A DNA stretch of 64,000 bases, taken from contig JADJVF010000009.1 of NCBI GenBank assembly GCA_016716705.1, positions 1 through 64,000 on the forward strand. The letters are read 5' to 3'. Position numbers and translations under genes: made by a program. The notes below the pieces were generated by a model that was given only the letters and a program-made list of their open reading frames with translations, had not been told where the DNA came from and did no database searches. Every line of letters begins with the position of its first letter. Position 1 is the first letter of the stretch. Shown here one piece after another: positions 1-9,425 of the stretch. This DNA is from Holophagales bacterium (GTDB lineage Bacteria > Acidobacteriota > Thermoanaerobaculia > UBA5066).

Positions 1-9
1 GCGGTCCGT

Positions 10-29
10 CTTGACACCTCCGCGTCAAG
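10..29. promoter_or_regulatory. Inverted repeat with -35-like box before first STAS gene
   Basis: The half-sites CTTGAC and GTCAAG face each other across 8 bases, and the left half overlaps a perfect TTGACA hexamer at 11-16. No good -10 box stands 17 bases further on (AAGCTG). The site lies about 20 bases before the GTG start at 49. It may be an operator or half of a promoter; the pattern alone supports this only weakly. Confidence 0.3.
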
Positions 30-48
30 TGGCAAGCTGCCCCCGTCC

Positions 49-402
49 GTGACGGAAGGAAACGTCTCAATCGCGTGCCGGACCGAGGGACCCGTCGAGG
101 TGGTCTCTCTCTCGGGGACCATCGACGCCTGGTCGGAGCCCGACGTGCGGTCCGCCCTGAAGGCCGTTCTCGAGAAGGGGCGTTCCCGGATCGTTCTCGA
201 CCTGGCAGCGGTGAAGCGGATCGACTCGTCCGGCCTCTCGGCGCTCCTCTCCGTCCTCAAGGCCGCCCGGGCCGCGGGGGGCGACGTCGTCCTCCTCAGC
301 CCGTCGGCCGTGGTCGCTTCGGTCCTCCGCCTGACCCGGCTCGACCAGATCCTCGAGGCGTACGACGACGAAGGAGCGGCCCTCTCGCGGCTCTCCGCCT
401 GA
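49..402 (+). CDS. STAS-domain protein (anti-sigma factor antagonist type)
   Basis: This 117-residue protein is a single STAS domain. It has the family pattern of a first beta strand ending in LSGTID, a central VLDLAAVKRIDSSGLSALL stretch (residues about 49-67), and the LRLTRLDQIL helix near the end. In anti-anti-sigma factors such as SpoIIAA and RsbV, a serine in the DSSG motif is phosphorylated by a partner kinase; that motif is intact here. The protein is cytosolic and would act by binding a partner. It lies 27 bases before a second STAS gene that is itself coupled to glycogen phosphorylase, so the three probably form one transcript. No anti-sigma kinase is visible in the window. The start is GTG. 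Confidence 0.85.
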   Translation: MTEGNVSIACRTEGPVEVVSLSGTIDAWSEPDVRSALKAVLEKGRSRIVLDLAAVKRIDSSGLSALLSVLKAARAAGGDVVLLSPSAVVASVLRLTRLDQILEAYDDEGAALSRLSA

Positions 403-429
403 GGCGCCGAACCGGCAAACGGAGGAAAG

Positions 430-770
430 ATGAACCTGACGATCGAGCCCCAGGAGTCCTTCATCCTGGCCCGGATCGAGGACTCCCGTCTCGACGCGCT
501 CTCCGCACCGGACTTCAAGGCGCGGATGACGGGCGCGCTCACGGGCGCCGCGCCGAAGGTCGTCCTCGATCTCTCCCCGGTCGCCTTCATCGACAGCGCC
601 GGCCTTGCCTCGATCCTCTCGCTCGTCAAGGGGCTCCCCGAGGGGGCGAGCTTCGGATCGCCGGGGCGCGCGACGCCGTGCGGGCCGTCTTCCGGCTGAC
701 GCGGCTCGACAAGGTCCTCCCGCTCCACGACGCGCTCGAGGACGCGGCCGCCGCGATGGGGTCGAAGTGA
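430..770 (+). CDS. Second STAS-domain protein, frameshifted near 642-646
   Basis: The ATG at 430 follows GGAGGAAAG and begins a STAS domain with VVLDLSPVAFIDSAGLASIL. The frame then runs out, but from about 646 the next frame continues a normal STAS end (RIAGARDAVRAVFRLTRLDKVL) to a stop at 770. A run of five G at 642-646 would restore the frame if it had six, so a one-base deletion is likely. The corrected protein has about 113 residues. Compared with its neighbour the motif reads DSAG instead of DSSG, so one of the two serines at the usual phosphorylation site is alanine; this copy may be insensitive to the kinase. The TGA stop overlaps the GTG of glgP. Confidence 0.75.
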
Positions 771-3247
771 GCGTGGCCGCACCGCCGGTCGCCGCGACAG
801 CGGAACAGCTGAAGGCCGCTCTCCGCTGGCACGTCGCCCACTCTCTCGGGAAGGCCTGGGAGGACGCCACCGAGGGCGACCTCTTCCAGGCCCTCGGCCT
901 CGCCGTGAGGGACCTCGCGTGGGAACGCCTCCTCGCCACCGAGAAGCGCTACAAGGAGGCCGGCGCCCGGCGGGTCTACTACCTGTCGATGGAGTTCCTC
1001 ATCGGGCGCTCCCTCGGCGACTCGCTCCACAACCTCGGCATCTACGACGCCGTGCGGAAGGCTCTCGAGGGCCTCGGCCACGACTTCGACGAGGTGCGCG
1101 AGGAGGAGGTCGACGCCGGGCTCGGCAACGGCGGCCTCGGCCGCCTCGCCGCCTGCTTCCTCGACTCGCTCGCGACGCTCCACCTCCCCGGCTTCGGCTA
1201 CGGCCTCTTCTACCAGTACGGCCTCTTCCGGCAGGAGATCGACAACGGCTACCAGAAGGAGCGGCCCGACCGCTGGCTCCACGCCGCGATGCCCTGGACC
1301 GTCGAGCGCCCCGAGGAGGCGGTCCTCGTCCCGGTCTACGGCCGCATCGTCGACACGATCGACCGGAAGAGCCAGTACAACCCGATGTGGATGGACTGGA
1401 AGATCCTCGTCGGCGTCCCGCACGAGATGCCGGTCGTCGGGTACGGCGGGGAGACCGTCAACGCGCTTCGCCTCTACTCGGCCCGCGCCTCCGACGACTT
1501 CGACATGGAGAACTTCAACTCCGGCGACTACGTCCAGGCGGTCCAGGAGGCCATCGGGTCGGAGACGATCTCCAAGGTCCTCTACCCCTCGGACAAGGTC
1601 CAGAAGGGGAAGGAGCTGCGGCTCCTGCAGGAGTACTTCTTCGTCGCCTGCGCGCTGCGCGACATCCTCCGGCGCTTCCTGCGCGAGGGGCACCCTATCG
1701 ACCGCTTCTCCGACAAGATCGCCATCCAGCTCAACGACACGCACCCCGCCCTCGCCGTGGCCGAGCTGATGCGCCTCTTCGTCGACGAGCACGACGTCGT
1801 CTGGGAGCGGGCGTGGGAGATGACGGTCGCCACGCTCGGCTACACGAACCACACCCTCCTCCCCGAGGCGCTCGAGAAGTGGCCGCTGCCGCTCGTGGAG
1901 ACGGTCCTCCCGCGGCACCTGCAGATCATCTACGAGGTGAACCGGCGCTTCCTCGACGAGGTGGCCCACCGCGCGCCGGGCGACCAGGCGATCCTCGCCC
2001 GCGTCTCGATGATCGAGGAGGGCGAGCCGAAGCAGGTGCGGATGGCGCAGCTGGCGGCCGCCGGGAGCCACTCGATCAACGGCGTCGCCGCGCTCCACTC
2101 GCGCCTCATCACCGAGAACCTCTTCCCCGACCTCTACCGCCTCCACCCGGAGCGCTTCAACAACAAGACGAACGGCGTCACGCCACGGCGCTGGCTCCTG
2201 AAGTCGAACCCCGGCCTCGCCTCGCTCCTGACCGAGGTGGCCGGCCCGGGCTGGGTCACCGACTACGGCCTCCTGCGCGAGCCGCTCGACCGCCTCGCCG
2301 AGGACGCGGCCTTCCGGGAGCGCTTCCGCGACGTGAAGCGCGAGAACAAGAAGCGCCTCGCGCGCGTCATCGCCGACCTGACCCGCGTGAAGGTCGATCC
2401 CGACTCGCTCTTCGACATCCAGATCAAGCGGATCCACCTCTACAAGCGGCAGCTCCTGAACGCCCTCCACGTCGTCCACCTCTACTTCCGGATCGTGGAG
2501 GACGGCATCGAGCCGAAGGCGCCGCGGACGTTCGTCTTCGCGGGGAAGGCGGCCCCGGGCTACTGGGTCGCCAAGCAGGTCATCAAGCTCATCCACTCGG
2601 TGGGCGAGCGGATCAACCGCGACCCGCGCGTGCGGGGCCTCCTGAAGTGCGTCTTCCTCCCCGACTACCGCGTCTCCCTCGCCGAGAGGATCATCCCCGC
2701 CGCCGACCTCTCCGAGCAGATCTCCACAGCCGGGATGGAGGCTTCGGGCACCGGCAACATGAAGCTCTCCATGAACGGCGCGCTGACGATCGGGACGCTC
2801 GACGGCGCCAACGTCGAGATCATGGAAGAGGTGGGCGAGGAGAACATCTTCATCTTCGGGCACACGGCCGACGAGATCGAGAGGCTGAAGGGCTCCGGCA
2901 CGTACTCGGCCCGGCAGGTCCTGGAGACCGACCCCCGGGTGAAGCGGGTTCTCGACGCCTTCGAGACGCCCCTCTTCGCCCCCTTCGAGCCCGGGATCTT
3001 CTCGTGGCTCTTCGAGTACGTCGTCGAGAACCACGACCCCTACTATCACCTCGCCGACTTCGACGCGTATGCCGCGGCGCAGGAGCGGGTCTCGTCACAG
3101 TGGGCCGACCCGGCGGGCTGGACCCGGAAGGCGGTCCTCAACGTCGGGCGGATGGGCAAGTTCTCCTCCGACCGGACGATCCGGGAATACGCCCGCGACA
3201 TCTGGAACCTGACGCCCATCCCGCCGGGCGGGAACGCAGGGCGCTAG
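767..3247 (+). CDS. glgP: Glycogen/alpha-glucan phosphorylase
   Basis: The enzyme releases glucose 1-phosphate from alpha-1,4-glucans using pyridoxal phosphate. The 826-residue length fits the GT35 family. N-terminal signatures include YYLSMEFLIGRSL and GNGGLGRLAACFLDS. The C-terminal PLP site EASGTGNMKLSMNGAL is complete, with the cofactor lysine at about residue 666. The conserved IQIKRIHLYKRQLLN and NGVTPRRWL blocks are also present. I chose the GTG at 767 because it overlaps the TGA of the preceding STAS gene in a GTGA arrangement, which implies translational coupling, and because the family alignment begins soon after it. The pairing with STAS proteins hints that glycogen breakdown is wired to a partner-switching regulator; that is inference. 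Confidence 0.96.
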   Translation: MSVAAPPVAATAEQLKAALRWHVAHSLGKAWEDATEGDLFQALGLAVRDLAWERLLATEKRYKEAGARRVYYLSMEFLIGRSLGDSLHNLGIYDAVRKALEGLGHDFDEVREEEVDAGLGNGGLGRLAACFLDSLATLHLPGFGYGLFYQYGLFRQEIDNGYQKERPDRWLHAAMPWTVERPEEAVLVPVYGRIVDTIDRKSQYNPMWMDWKILVGVPHEMPVVGYGGETVNALRLYSARASDDFDMENFNSGDYVQAVQEAIGSETISKVLYPSDKVQKGKELRLLQEYFFVACALRDILRRFLREGHPIDRFSDKIAIQLNDTHPALAVAELMRLFVDEHDVVWERAWEMTVATLGYTNHTLLPEALEKWPLPLVETVLPRHLQIIYEVNRRFLDEVAHRAPGDQAILARVSMIEEGEPKQVRMAQLAAAGSHSINGVAALHSRLITENLFPDLYRLHPERFNNKTNGVTPRRWLLKSNPGLASLLTEVAGPGWVTDYGLLREPLDRLAEDAAFRERFRDVKRENKKRLARVIADLTRVKVDPDSLFDIQIKRIHLYKRQLLNALHVVHLYFRIVEDGIEPKAPRTFVFAGKAAPGYWVAKQVIKLIHSVGERINRDPRVRGLLKCVFLPDYRVSLAERIIPAADLSEQISTAGMEASGTGNMKLSMNGALTIGTLDGANVEIMEEVGEENIFIFGHTADEIERLKGSGTYSARQVLETDPRVKRVLDAFETPLFAPFEPGIFSWLFEYVVENHDPYYHLADFDAYAAAQERVSSQWADPAGWTRKAVLNVGRMGKFSSDRTIREYARDIWNLTPIPPGGNAGR

Positions 3248-3306
3248 CTCGGGATTTCGGCCCGGGGGGGCGTTCAAGGCACAATCGGGTGCCCCGGAGG
3301 AGTTCC

Positions 3307-5344
3307 ATGCCGAAACCGACGCCCCGCCGCCGCACGGCGGCCTCTGCGGCCGCCTCGAAGGTCCCTGCCGCTCCCGCGAAGCGCCGTCCCCGCGAAGCGC
3401 CCCGCCGTACGGAGAAAGCCTGTTGCCGCAACGCCGCCACCGGCGGCCGCCCCGAAGAGAACCGCCGCGGCGCACGCCGGGCGGCCGATCGTCGACGGAA
3501 GGCCTCACGTGAATCCCGAGGGGGAGTTCCTCTGGAAGAGCTCCCCGTCGCGCTACATCGCCCGGATGAGCTCGGTGACGGGTCGCGAGGTCCTCCGTCC
3601 CATCGACCCCGACGAGCTCCTGATCCAGGCCCACCGCGACAAGAACCCGCTCGAGGTGACGGCCCAGTTCCTGGCGAGCCGGCTCATCCAGGTGACCGGA
3701 AACGAGGATTCCGTCCGCGACGCGATGAAGAAGATCAACGCGCTCGGGACCCGGATGGCCGGCAAGCTCGGTCAGATGACCGGCTCCAAGGCGGTCGAGC
3801 GCGGTGCGCGGCAGGTGATCGGCGTCGTCGACCGGGAGTTCTTCTTCCAGTTCCGGGAGGCGACGCGCCTTTCCGAACGGGAGGTGAAGGCCCGGATCGT
3901 CCGGCTCCGGGACGACGCCCGTGCGGCACTGGCGGCTCGCGGCCGAAACCCGAAGCTCCGCGTCCTCCTGACCGGCGCCACCGGCTTCCTGGGGCAGGAG
4001 ATCCTCGCCCAGGCCGCTTCCGACCGGCGAATCGCCGAGGTCGTCTCGGTCATCCGCCCGCAGACGGTTCGCGACCCGAAGACGAAGGAGGTCGTCCGGG
4101 TCCTTTCGCCCAGCGACCGGGGCCTCCTCCTCCTCTCCCGGATCGGCATCGGCGGGCGGGCGGCGCGCAAGTTCCGTTTCATCGACGGCGACATCGAGAA
4201 GCCGTTCCTCGGAATCGGCGAGAAGGACCTGGCGGCCCTCGAGAAGACGGTCACGCACGTCATCCACTGCGCGGCCTCCGTCTCCTTCGACGACACGTAC
4301 GAGAGCTCCTTCCGGGCGAACGTCGTCGGCGCCAAGAACGCCCTCGCCTTCTCGCTTCGCCTCCAGCGGGCGAAGGGCTCGAGGTTCATCCTCCACGTCG
4401 CCATCGAGACCTCCTACATCCACGGCCGCAAGAAGCGGTCGATGGCGCAGGAGAGCGCCCTCGTCTTCCCCAAGAACTTCTACAACAACTTCTACGAGCT
4501 GACGAAGGCGATGGCCTCGATGGAGACCGACCAGCACATGGTCGTCGACGGCCTCCGCGTCGTCCAGCTCCTCCCCGCCATCGTCATCGGCGACTCGCGC
4601 ACCGGCAACAACCGGGGCGACACGAAGGTCGTCAACGCTCCGGTGAACGCCTTCGGGCGCGCCAAGGAAGCGCTCGACGCGCTGAAGTCGACGCCGTTCG
4701 GCGAGTCGAAGGCGGCGGCCATCGCCTCCGTCGCGATGGTCTTCCCCGCCGACCGCTCCGCCGAGCTGAACCTCATCACCGTCGACCGGGTCGTGGAGGG
4801 GATCCTCGCCTCCCTGACCCGCCCCGAGGCGATCGGCGAGCGGGTCCACCTCGCCACGGACAACCGGATCCGGACCGAGGACATCATCAAGGTCGAGAAG
4901 GAAGAGCTGGGCGTCGACGTCCGGCTCACCGACCCGACCCTCTTCCGCAACGTCACCCTCCCCCTCATCACGACCATCCTCAGGAAGGCGAACGAGCCGC
5001 GGCTCGCCAGCGCGCTCGAGAAGCTCGGGACGATCTTCGGCGGCTACGGGGAGTGGGGCCAGCCGATCCACAGCGTCGGCAACGACGTGCGGGTCCTGGG
5101 TCTTCCCCTCCGGCGGCCCAACACCCTCTACGCCTTCCGGATGCTCTGCCGGCACAACAAGCTCGTCCAGGAGTTCGGAAAGGTGAAGGACCCCGACGAG
5201 ATCGCCCGCCGCGAGCGCGTCTGGGCCGAGGCGCTCGCGCGGATCGAGAAGGAATCGGGACGGCAGGCGGCCTCGCTCGAGGCGGAGGAGTTCCGCCGGC
5301 GGATCGGCGAGATCCTCGACCTGAAGTCGTTCGAGCCGAAGTAG
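3307..5344 (+). CDS. Extended SDR / fatty acyl reductase-like protein (frameshift near 3390)
   Basis: The ATG at 3307 follows GGAGGAGTT and starts an Ala/Pro/Lys/Arg-rich tail. A second copy of CCCGCGAAGCGCC around 3374-3403 is out of phase with the first, and the other frame continues into the main body (open from 3509) without a break. The body has a 130-residue helical N-terminal part, then a Rossmann fold with TGATGFLGQE and the CAASVSFDD segment typical of the 'male sterility' NAD-binding family. YELTK supplies the YxxxK catalytic pair. It resembles acyl-CoA/ACP reductases and lipid-linked SDRs, but the substrate cannot be read from sequence. The basic tail could bind nucleic acid or polyphosphate. 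Whether the tail and body are one protein depends on the frameshift being an error. Confidence 0.75.
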
Positions 5345-5363
5345 CGACGCACCGACGCCTCGA

Positions 5364-5389
5364 CCGGGCCGGGCGAACGCCCGGCCCGG
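5364..5389. terminator. Bidirectional hairpin between convergent genes
   Basis: A perfect 10-bp GC stem (5364-5373 with 5380-5389) closes a CGAACG loop. It sits 20 bases past the SDR stop and 14 bases past the stop of the convergent lipoprotein gene, which is the expected position for a shared terminator. There is no T run, so if it works it does so through stem strength or with other factors. Confidence 0.6.
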
Positions 5390-5402
5390 CCCCCCGTCCC
5401 GG

Positions 5403-5861
5403 CTAGGGCCCCGTCCCCTCCGACACGAGCCGCCACCCCGCCCAGGTGACCTTCCAGCGCCCCTCCTGGGGGACGAGGTTCATCTCGAACTCCACCTTCG
5501 CCGAGCGCGGAAGCATCGCGTCGAGCGCGCCCAGCTTTCTCGGCGCGCCGTCGAACGTCGCCGTGAAGGTGGCGCGGGCGACGTCCGGCTTGCGGTCGAT
5601 CTGCACGTCGGAAAACGACGTGGAGATCCGCTCGTAGGCGGCGAAATATCGGCGGATCGTGAGGAGGGCCGCGGCGCGGTCGGCGTGCTCGGCGTCCGCG
5701 TAGGCCGCCGCGAGGAGGTCGCTCGCGGCGTCGGCGTCGCGATCGTCGGCCGCCTCGGCGAGCGCGTCGATCGTCGCGCGGACCGGGTCCGCTTCCTCTC
5801 GACAGGAGACGAGGGGACCGAGAACGAGTGCGACGAGGAGCGCCGGGAAGAGACGTTTCAT
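5403..5861 (-). CDS. Small predicted lipoprotein, NTF2-like
   Basis: The 152-residue product begins with a lipoprotein signal peptide ending in LVSC (Cys at residue 20), so it is predicted to be lipidated and exported. The mature part is a small alpha/beta domain with an early helical pair (VRATIDALAEAADDRDADAASDLL) and late strands ending in GRWKVTWAGW, a layout like SnoaL/NTF2-type or DUF4440-type domains. No catalytic residues are evident. Its ATG overlaps the TGA of the upstream MFS gene (ATGA) and is preceded by GAAGGAAAG, so it is probably the last gene of the feoA-feoB-MFS transcript. The function is unknown. Confidence 0.75.
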   Translation of the reverse strand: MKRLFPALLVALVLGPLVSCREEADPVRATIDALAEAADDRDADAASDLLAAAYADAEHADRAAALLTIRRYFAAYERISTSFSDVQIDRKPDVARATFTATFDGAPRKLGALDAMLPRSAKVEFEMNLVPQEGRWKVTWAGWRLVSEGTGP

Positions 5862-7053
5862 GGCTTTCCTTCTTCGGCCGCGGGGTGGGGCGAGGCGGTC
5901 CGCGAGAGAAGGATGGCCGAAAGGAGGCCCGCGAGGAAGGTCCCCGCCCAGAGCGTCGGCCCGCCCCACGCTTCCAGGATCGCCGTTCCCGCCCACGGAC
6001 CGATCGCGAACGCGAGGTTGAAGGCCATCATGTAGAGACCCATGTACTCGCCCCGGCGCGCCTCCGGAGCGAGGTCGGCGACCGCGGCGTTCAGCCCGGG
6101 AAAGAGGACGATCTCGCCGAACGTCCAGACGACGACCGAGACGACGACCATCCCCGGCGCGTGGGCGAAGGCGAGGAGGCCGAAGCCCGCGCCGGTCAGG
6201 ACCGAGCCGAGGGCGAGCGTCTTCCCTGCGGGCCAGCGGGCCATCGCCGAGTTGAGGGGCACCTCGAAGGCGACGACGAGGAGCGTGTTGAGGGTGGCGA
6301 GCAGGCCGTAGGAGGCTTCCGAGAAGCCGAGGTCGCGGACGAGGAAGAGGGCCATCGCCGCGATGTGCTGGAAGAAGACGACGGCGACGGGGAGGACGCC
6401 GAGGAGGAGGAGCAGGAGGCGGCGGTCGCGGTGGGCGGGCGGGTTTCGGGCTGCGCCGTCCCGGCTTCGCCGGACTCGTGCGCGCGATCGGGACGCCCCG
6501 CCTTCGCGAGGATCGCGGCCGCCACGAGCGACGTCAGGCCGTCGACGACGAAGAGGGCGCCGTAGGACCAGGTCGCCAGGAACCCTCCGAGCGCGGGACC
6601 GAGGCTCATGCCGAGGTTGATGGCGAGGCGGTTGACCGCGAAGGCGGTCTTTCGCTGCTCGGGGGCCACGGCCGACGCGATGGCCGCGAGGCTGGCCGGA
6701 CGAAAGAGCTCCGAGACGACCGCCCAGAGAACGGTGGCGAGCGCGACCGCGAGCGGGCTCCTCGCGACCGGGAAGGCGAGGAGGACGAGGCCGGAGAGGA
6801 GGAGCGAGGCCGTCATGATCCGGAGGGTGCCGACCCGGTCGCAGAGACGCCCCGCGAAGGGGGCCGTGACGAGGGCCGTCGCGCCGTAGAGGGCGACGAT
6901 CGCCCCTGCGTGCGTCGGCGAAAGGCCCAGGTCGCGCGTCAGGTAGAGGAGGAGGAACGGGAGGACCATCGTCCCCGCCCGGTTGACGAGGGTCGCCGCG
7001 CACTGGACCCAGACCGCGCGCGGGAGGGCGCGCAGGTCGGCACGGAGGGACAC
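5858..7053 (-). CDS. MFS transporter (frameshift near 6431-6443)
   Basis: This is a major facilitator of about 398 residues once two frames are joined. The N-terminal half starts at a GTG (7053) and has six hydrophobic segments plus the loop 2-3 motif GRLCDRVGTLRIM, the usual G-x-x-x-D-R-x-G-R type signature. After ETRPP the frame is lost at a GC-rich run, and the second half resumes as AHRDRRLLLLLL and continues with six more segments to 5858. Its frame coincides with the first FeoB frame, so automatic calling can give a spurious FeoB-MFS fusion. It starts 9 bases after feoB and overlaps the lipoprotein gene. The substrate is unknown; the context suggests metal or siderophore efflux, which is inference. 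Confidence 0.8.
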
Positions 7054-7062
7054 CGTTCGGCC

Positions 7063-8960
7063 TCAGGCCATCAGCGCGGTGACGACGCGGAAGGCGACGA
7101 ACGCGCCGACCCAGGCGAGGACGCTCATGTAGGTGAACTGGACGATGGGCCAGGTCCACCCGCCGGTCTCGCGCTTGACGACCGCGATCGTCGACATGCA
7201 CTGCATGGCGAAGGCGAAGAAGACGAGGAGCGCGACGGCGCCCGCCGGGGTCAGGTCGTGCCGGAGGGCTTCCTGGAGGCTCGCGCCCGTTTCGTCTCCT
7301 TCGATGCCGTAGATCGTGCCGAGCGTCCCGACGATCACCTCTCGCGCCGCGATGGACGTGACGAGGCCGATGCCGATCTTCCAGTTGAAGCCGAGCGGCG
7401 CGATGACGGGCTCGATCGACGCGGCCGATCGTCCCGGCGAAGCTCTCGGCGATCTGGGGAGCGGCGCCGTCCTTCAGCGGGACGTGGGCGAGAACCCAGA
7501 GGGCGATCGACATCCCCAGGATGACCGTCCCGGCCCGCTGGAGGAAGACCTTCGCCCGGTCGAGGAGGCGCAGGCCGAGCCCGCGGAGGGTTGGCCTCCG
7601 GTAGGGCGGCATCTCGAGGACGAACGGGGTCCGCTCGCTCCGCAGGACGGAAGACTTCAGGACGCGCGCCGTGACGACCGCCGCGAGGAAGCCGAGGACA
7701 TAGAGGCCGAGCAGCGCCGCGGCGCGGGTGCCGAGGAAGGGACCGACGAGGGGCGTCTCCGGGAGGAACGCCGCGATGATGAGCGTGTAGACCGGGAGCC
7801 GCGCCGAGCAGGTCATGAACGGAGCGATCAGGATCGTCGCGATCCGGTCGCGCTTGTTCTCGATGGTTCGCGTCGCGAGGATGGCCGGCACCGCGCAGGC
7901 GTAGGCCGAGAGGAGGGGGATGAACGACTTCCCCTGCAGGCCCACCTTCGCCATCGTCCGGTCGGCGATCAGCGCCGCGCGCGCGAGGTAGCCCGAGTCC
8001 TCGAGGACGCCGATGAAGAGGAAGAGCAGGAGGATCTGCGGAAGGAAGACGACGACCGAGCCGACCCCCGCCCAGACGCCTTCGACGAGGAGCTGGCGGA
8101 GGATGCCCGCCGGGAGCGCCGCTCCGAGCCAGGCGCCGGAGGCGCCGACGGCGCGGTCGACGAGGTCCATGAGGGGCGTGGCGGCGGTGAAGATCGTCTG
8201 GAAGACGGCGACGACGACGACGAGGAAGACGAGCGGGCCGGCGACGGGATGCAGGAAGAGGCCGTCGAGACGGCGCGTCCAGACGGGCGGCGCGGGGGCC
8301 TGGTACTTCGCCGCTTCGCCCATGCGCGCCGCCCACTCGCGGCAGCGGGGGAGGTCGGAGAGGACCGGGAGGAGGTCCATCGGCCGCGGAATGCCGATGC
8401 GCCCCCGCAGGAACTGGAGGACGGTGTCGTACCCCTCGCCGGTCGCCGCGCTGATGAGGGCGACCGGCGCCCCGAGGCGCTGCGCGAGGGCTTCGGCCTC
8501 CACGTCGCCGCCGCGCTTCTCCAGCTCATCGGCCATGTTCAGGACGATGAGAGTCGGCAGGCCCAGGGCGAGGATCGGCGCTGCCAGGACGAGGTGCCGG
8601 CCGAGGTTCGTGACGTCGAGGATGAGGAGGATCGTGTCGGGCTTCGGGACGCCCGGCATCCGGCCCATCAGGACGTCGTGAGTCACCTGCTCGTCCTCCG
8701 AGCGCGGCGTGAGGCTGTAGACACCCGGAAGGTCGATGATGTCGAGCTCGGCCGTGTCCTCGATCTTCAGCTTGCCGAGGTGCTGCTCGACCGTGACGCC
8801 TGGGAAGTTCGCCACCTTCTGGCGCAGGCCGGTGAGGCGGTTGAAGAGCGTGGACTTGCCGGAGTTGGGCGGCCCGACGACCGCCACGACGCGCGCCCGG
8901 GGGCGCGCCGGCAGCAGGCGGGACGCCCGCGAGGGCCGGGAGGGCGTCCGGATCGCTCAC
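7063..8960 (-). CDS. feoB: Ferrous iron transporter FeoB (two frameshifts)
   Basis: FeoB is the inner-membrane Fe(II) permease with an N-terminal G domain. Visible are the P-loop GPPNSGKST, the G2/G3 region with DLPGVYSLT, the NMAD G4 motif, and then the membrane gate regions (FIGVLEDSGYLARAA; SAYACAVPAI; FMTCSARLPVYTL). The frame is lost near 8899-8903 (a run of five G) before the P-loop and again near 7417-7425 after FAGTIGR. The missing piece SIEPVIAPLGFNWKIGIG and the last segment, containing FFAFAMQCMSTIAVVKRE, lie in another frame and end at 7063. I chose the GTG at 8960 because it overlaps the feoA stop (GTGA). The joined length, about 632 residues, is slightly short for FeoB. Confidence 0.85.
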
Positions 8961-9229
8961 GACGCGGTCGCGGTCTCCTTCCGCGGGGCCGGACGAAGGT
9001 GGAGGCAGGCAGCGGTTTCGCTTCTCAGGGCGACCTCCGTGCCGTCGACGCGGTAGACGCGCGGTCCACCCCCGGGGGCCCGGAACGAGGCTGCGATCCG
9101 GCTTCCAGGGAGGAACCCGAGCTCCATGAGGCGCTGGGAGATGTCCGCGGGGAGGTCGATCCGGTCCAGGATCGCCTCCTCCCCCTTCCGGAGATCGAGG
9201 AGTGTGGCGGGGTGTCGTGTGTGCGGCAT
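8957..9229 (-). CDS. feoA: FeoA-domain protein
   Basis: This small SH3-like protein accompanies FeoB in the cytosol. The sequence shows the FeoA pattern LLDLRKGEEAILDRI, then RLMELGFLPGSRI and a final VALRSETAACLHLR strand. With the ATG at 9229 the product has 90 residues, close to the family norm. A TTG 39 bases upstream (9268) is possible, but neither has a good ribosome-binding site. The stop overlaps the feoB start. The G-rich tract at 9306-9389 lies upstream and may complicate promoter recognition or sequencing here. Confidence 0.85.
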   Translation of the reverse strand: MPHTRHPATLLDLRKGEEAILDRIDLPADISQRLMELGFLPGSRIAASFRAPGGGPRVYRVDGTEVALRSETAACLHLRPAPRKETATAS

Positions 9230-9305
9230 GTTCAGGGTCGGCGAGATCTGAAACAGGTTCTCAGCCAAGGGGAAGAATGCTCTCGCCGTCGCGGCACGTC
9301 AAGGC

Positions 9306-9389
9306 GGGGGGGGTGGGGGGGGCCGCGGGGGGGGGGCGGGGGGGGGGGGGGGGGCGGCGAGGGGGGCGGGGGGGGGGGGCGGGGGGGGG
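9306..9389. repeat. 84-base G-homopolymer-rich tract
   Basis: On the plus strand this stretch is almost pure G, broken by single C, T or A bases, with runs of up to 14 G. It lies between feoA and the FKBP gene and encodes nothing credible: the only open frame is polyproline on the other strand. Such a tract could form G-quadruplexes or a triplex. Equally, it is the kind of low-complexity sequence where base callers and assemblers fail, and the many homopolymer indels elsewhere in the window make its exact length doubtful. Confidence 0.7.
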
Positions 9390-9390
9390 T

Positions 9391-9412
9391 CGCGGGGCCA
9401 TCCGGCCCCGCG
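9391..9412 (-). terminator. Hairpin after the FKBP gene
   Basis: A 9-bp perfect stem (CGCGGGGCC with GGCCCCGCG) closes an ATCC loop, 13 bases past the stop codon at 9426. On the transcribed strand it is followed by a long C-rich tract rather than a U tract. It is a plausible factor-assisted terminator. Confidence 0.5.
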
Positions 9413-9425
9413 ACGCGCGTGTGGC

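Noticed and set aside
67..939. Long minus-strand open frame opposite the STAS genes and glgP start
   Set aside because: It is Arg-rich low-complexity sequence with no family features, as expected opposite real genes in GC-rich DNA.
626..5155. Two very long minus-strand frames opposite glgP and the SDR gene
   Set aside because: Both are mirror frames with biased composition (Glu/Val/Asp-rich) and no start signals; the plus-strand genes are certain.
5858..8887. Apparent 1009-residue FeoB-MFS fusion
   Set aside because: The middle is Arg/Pro-rich nonsense, and the missing FeoB end and MFS start are found intact in other frames, so this is a frameshift artefact.
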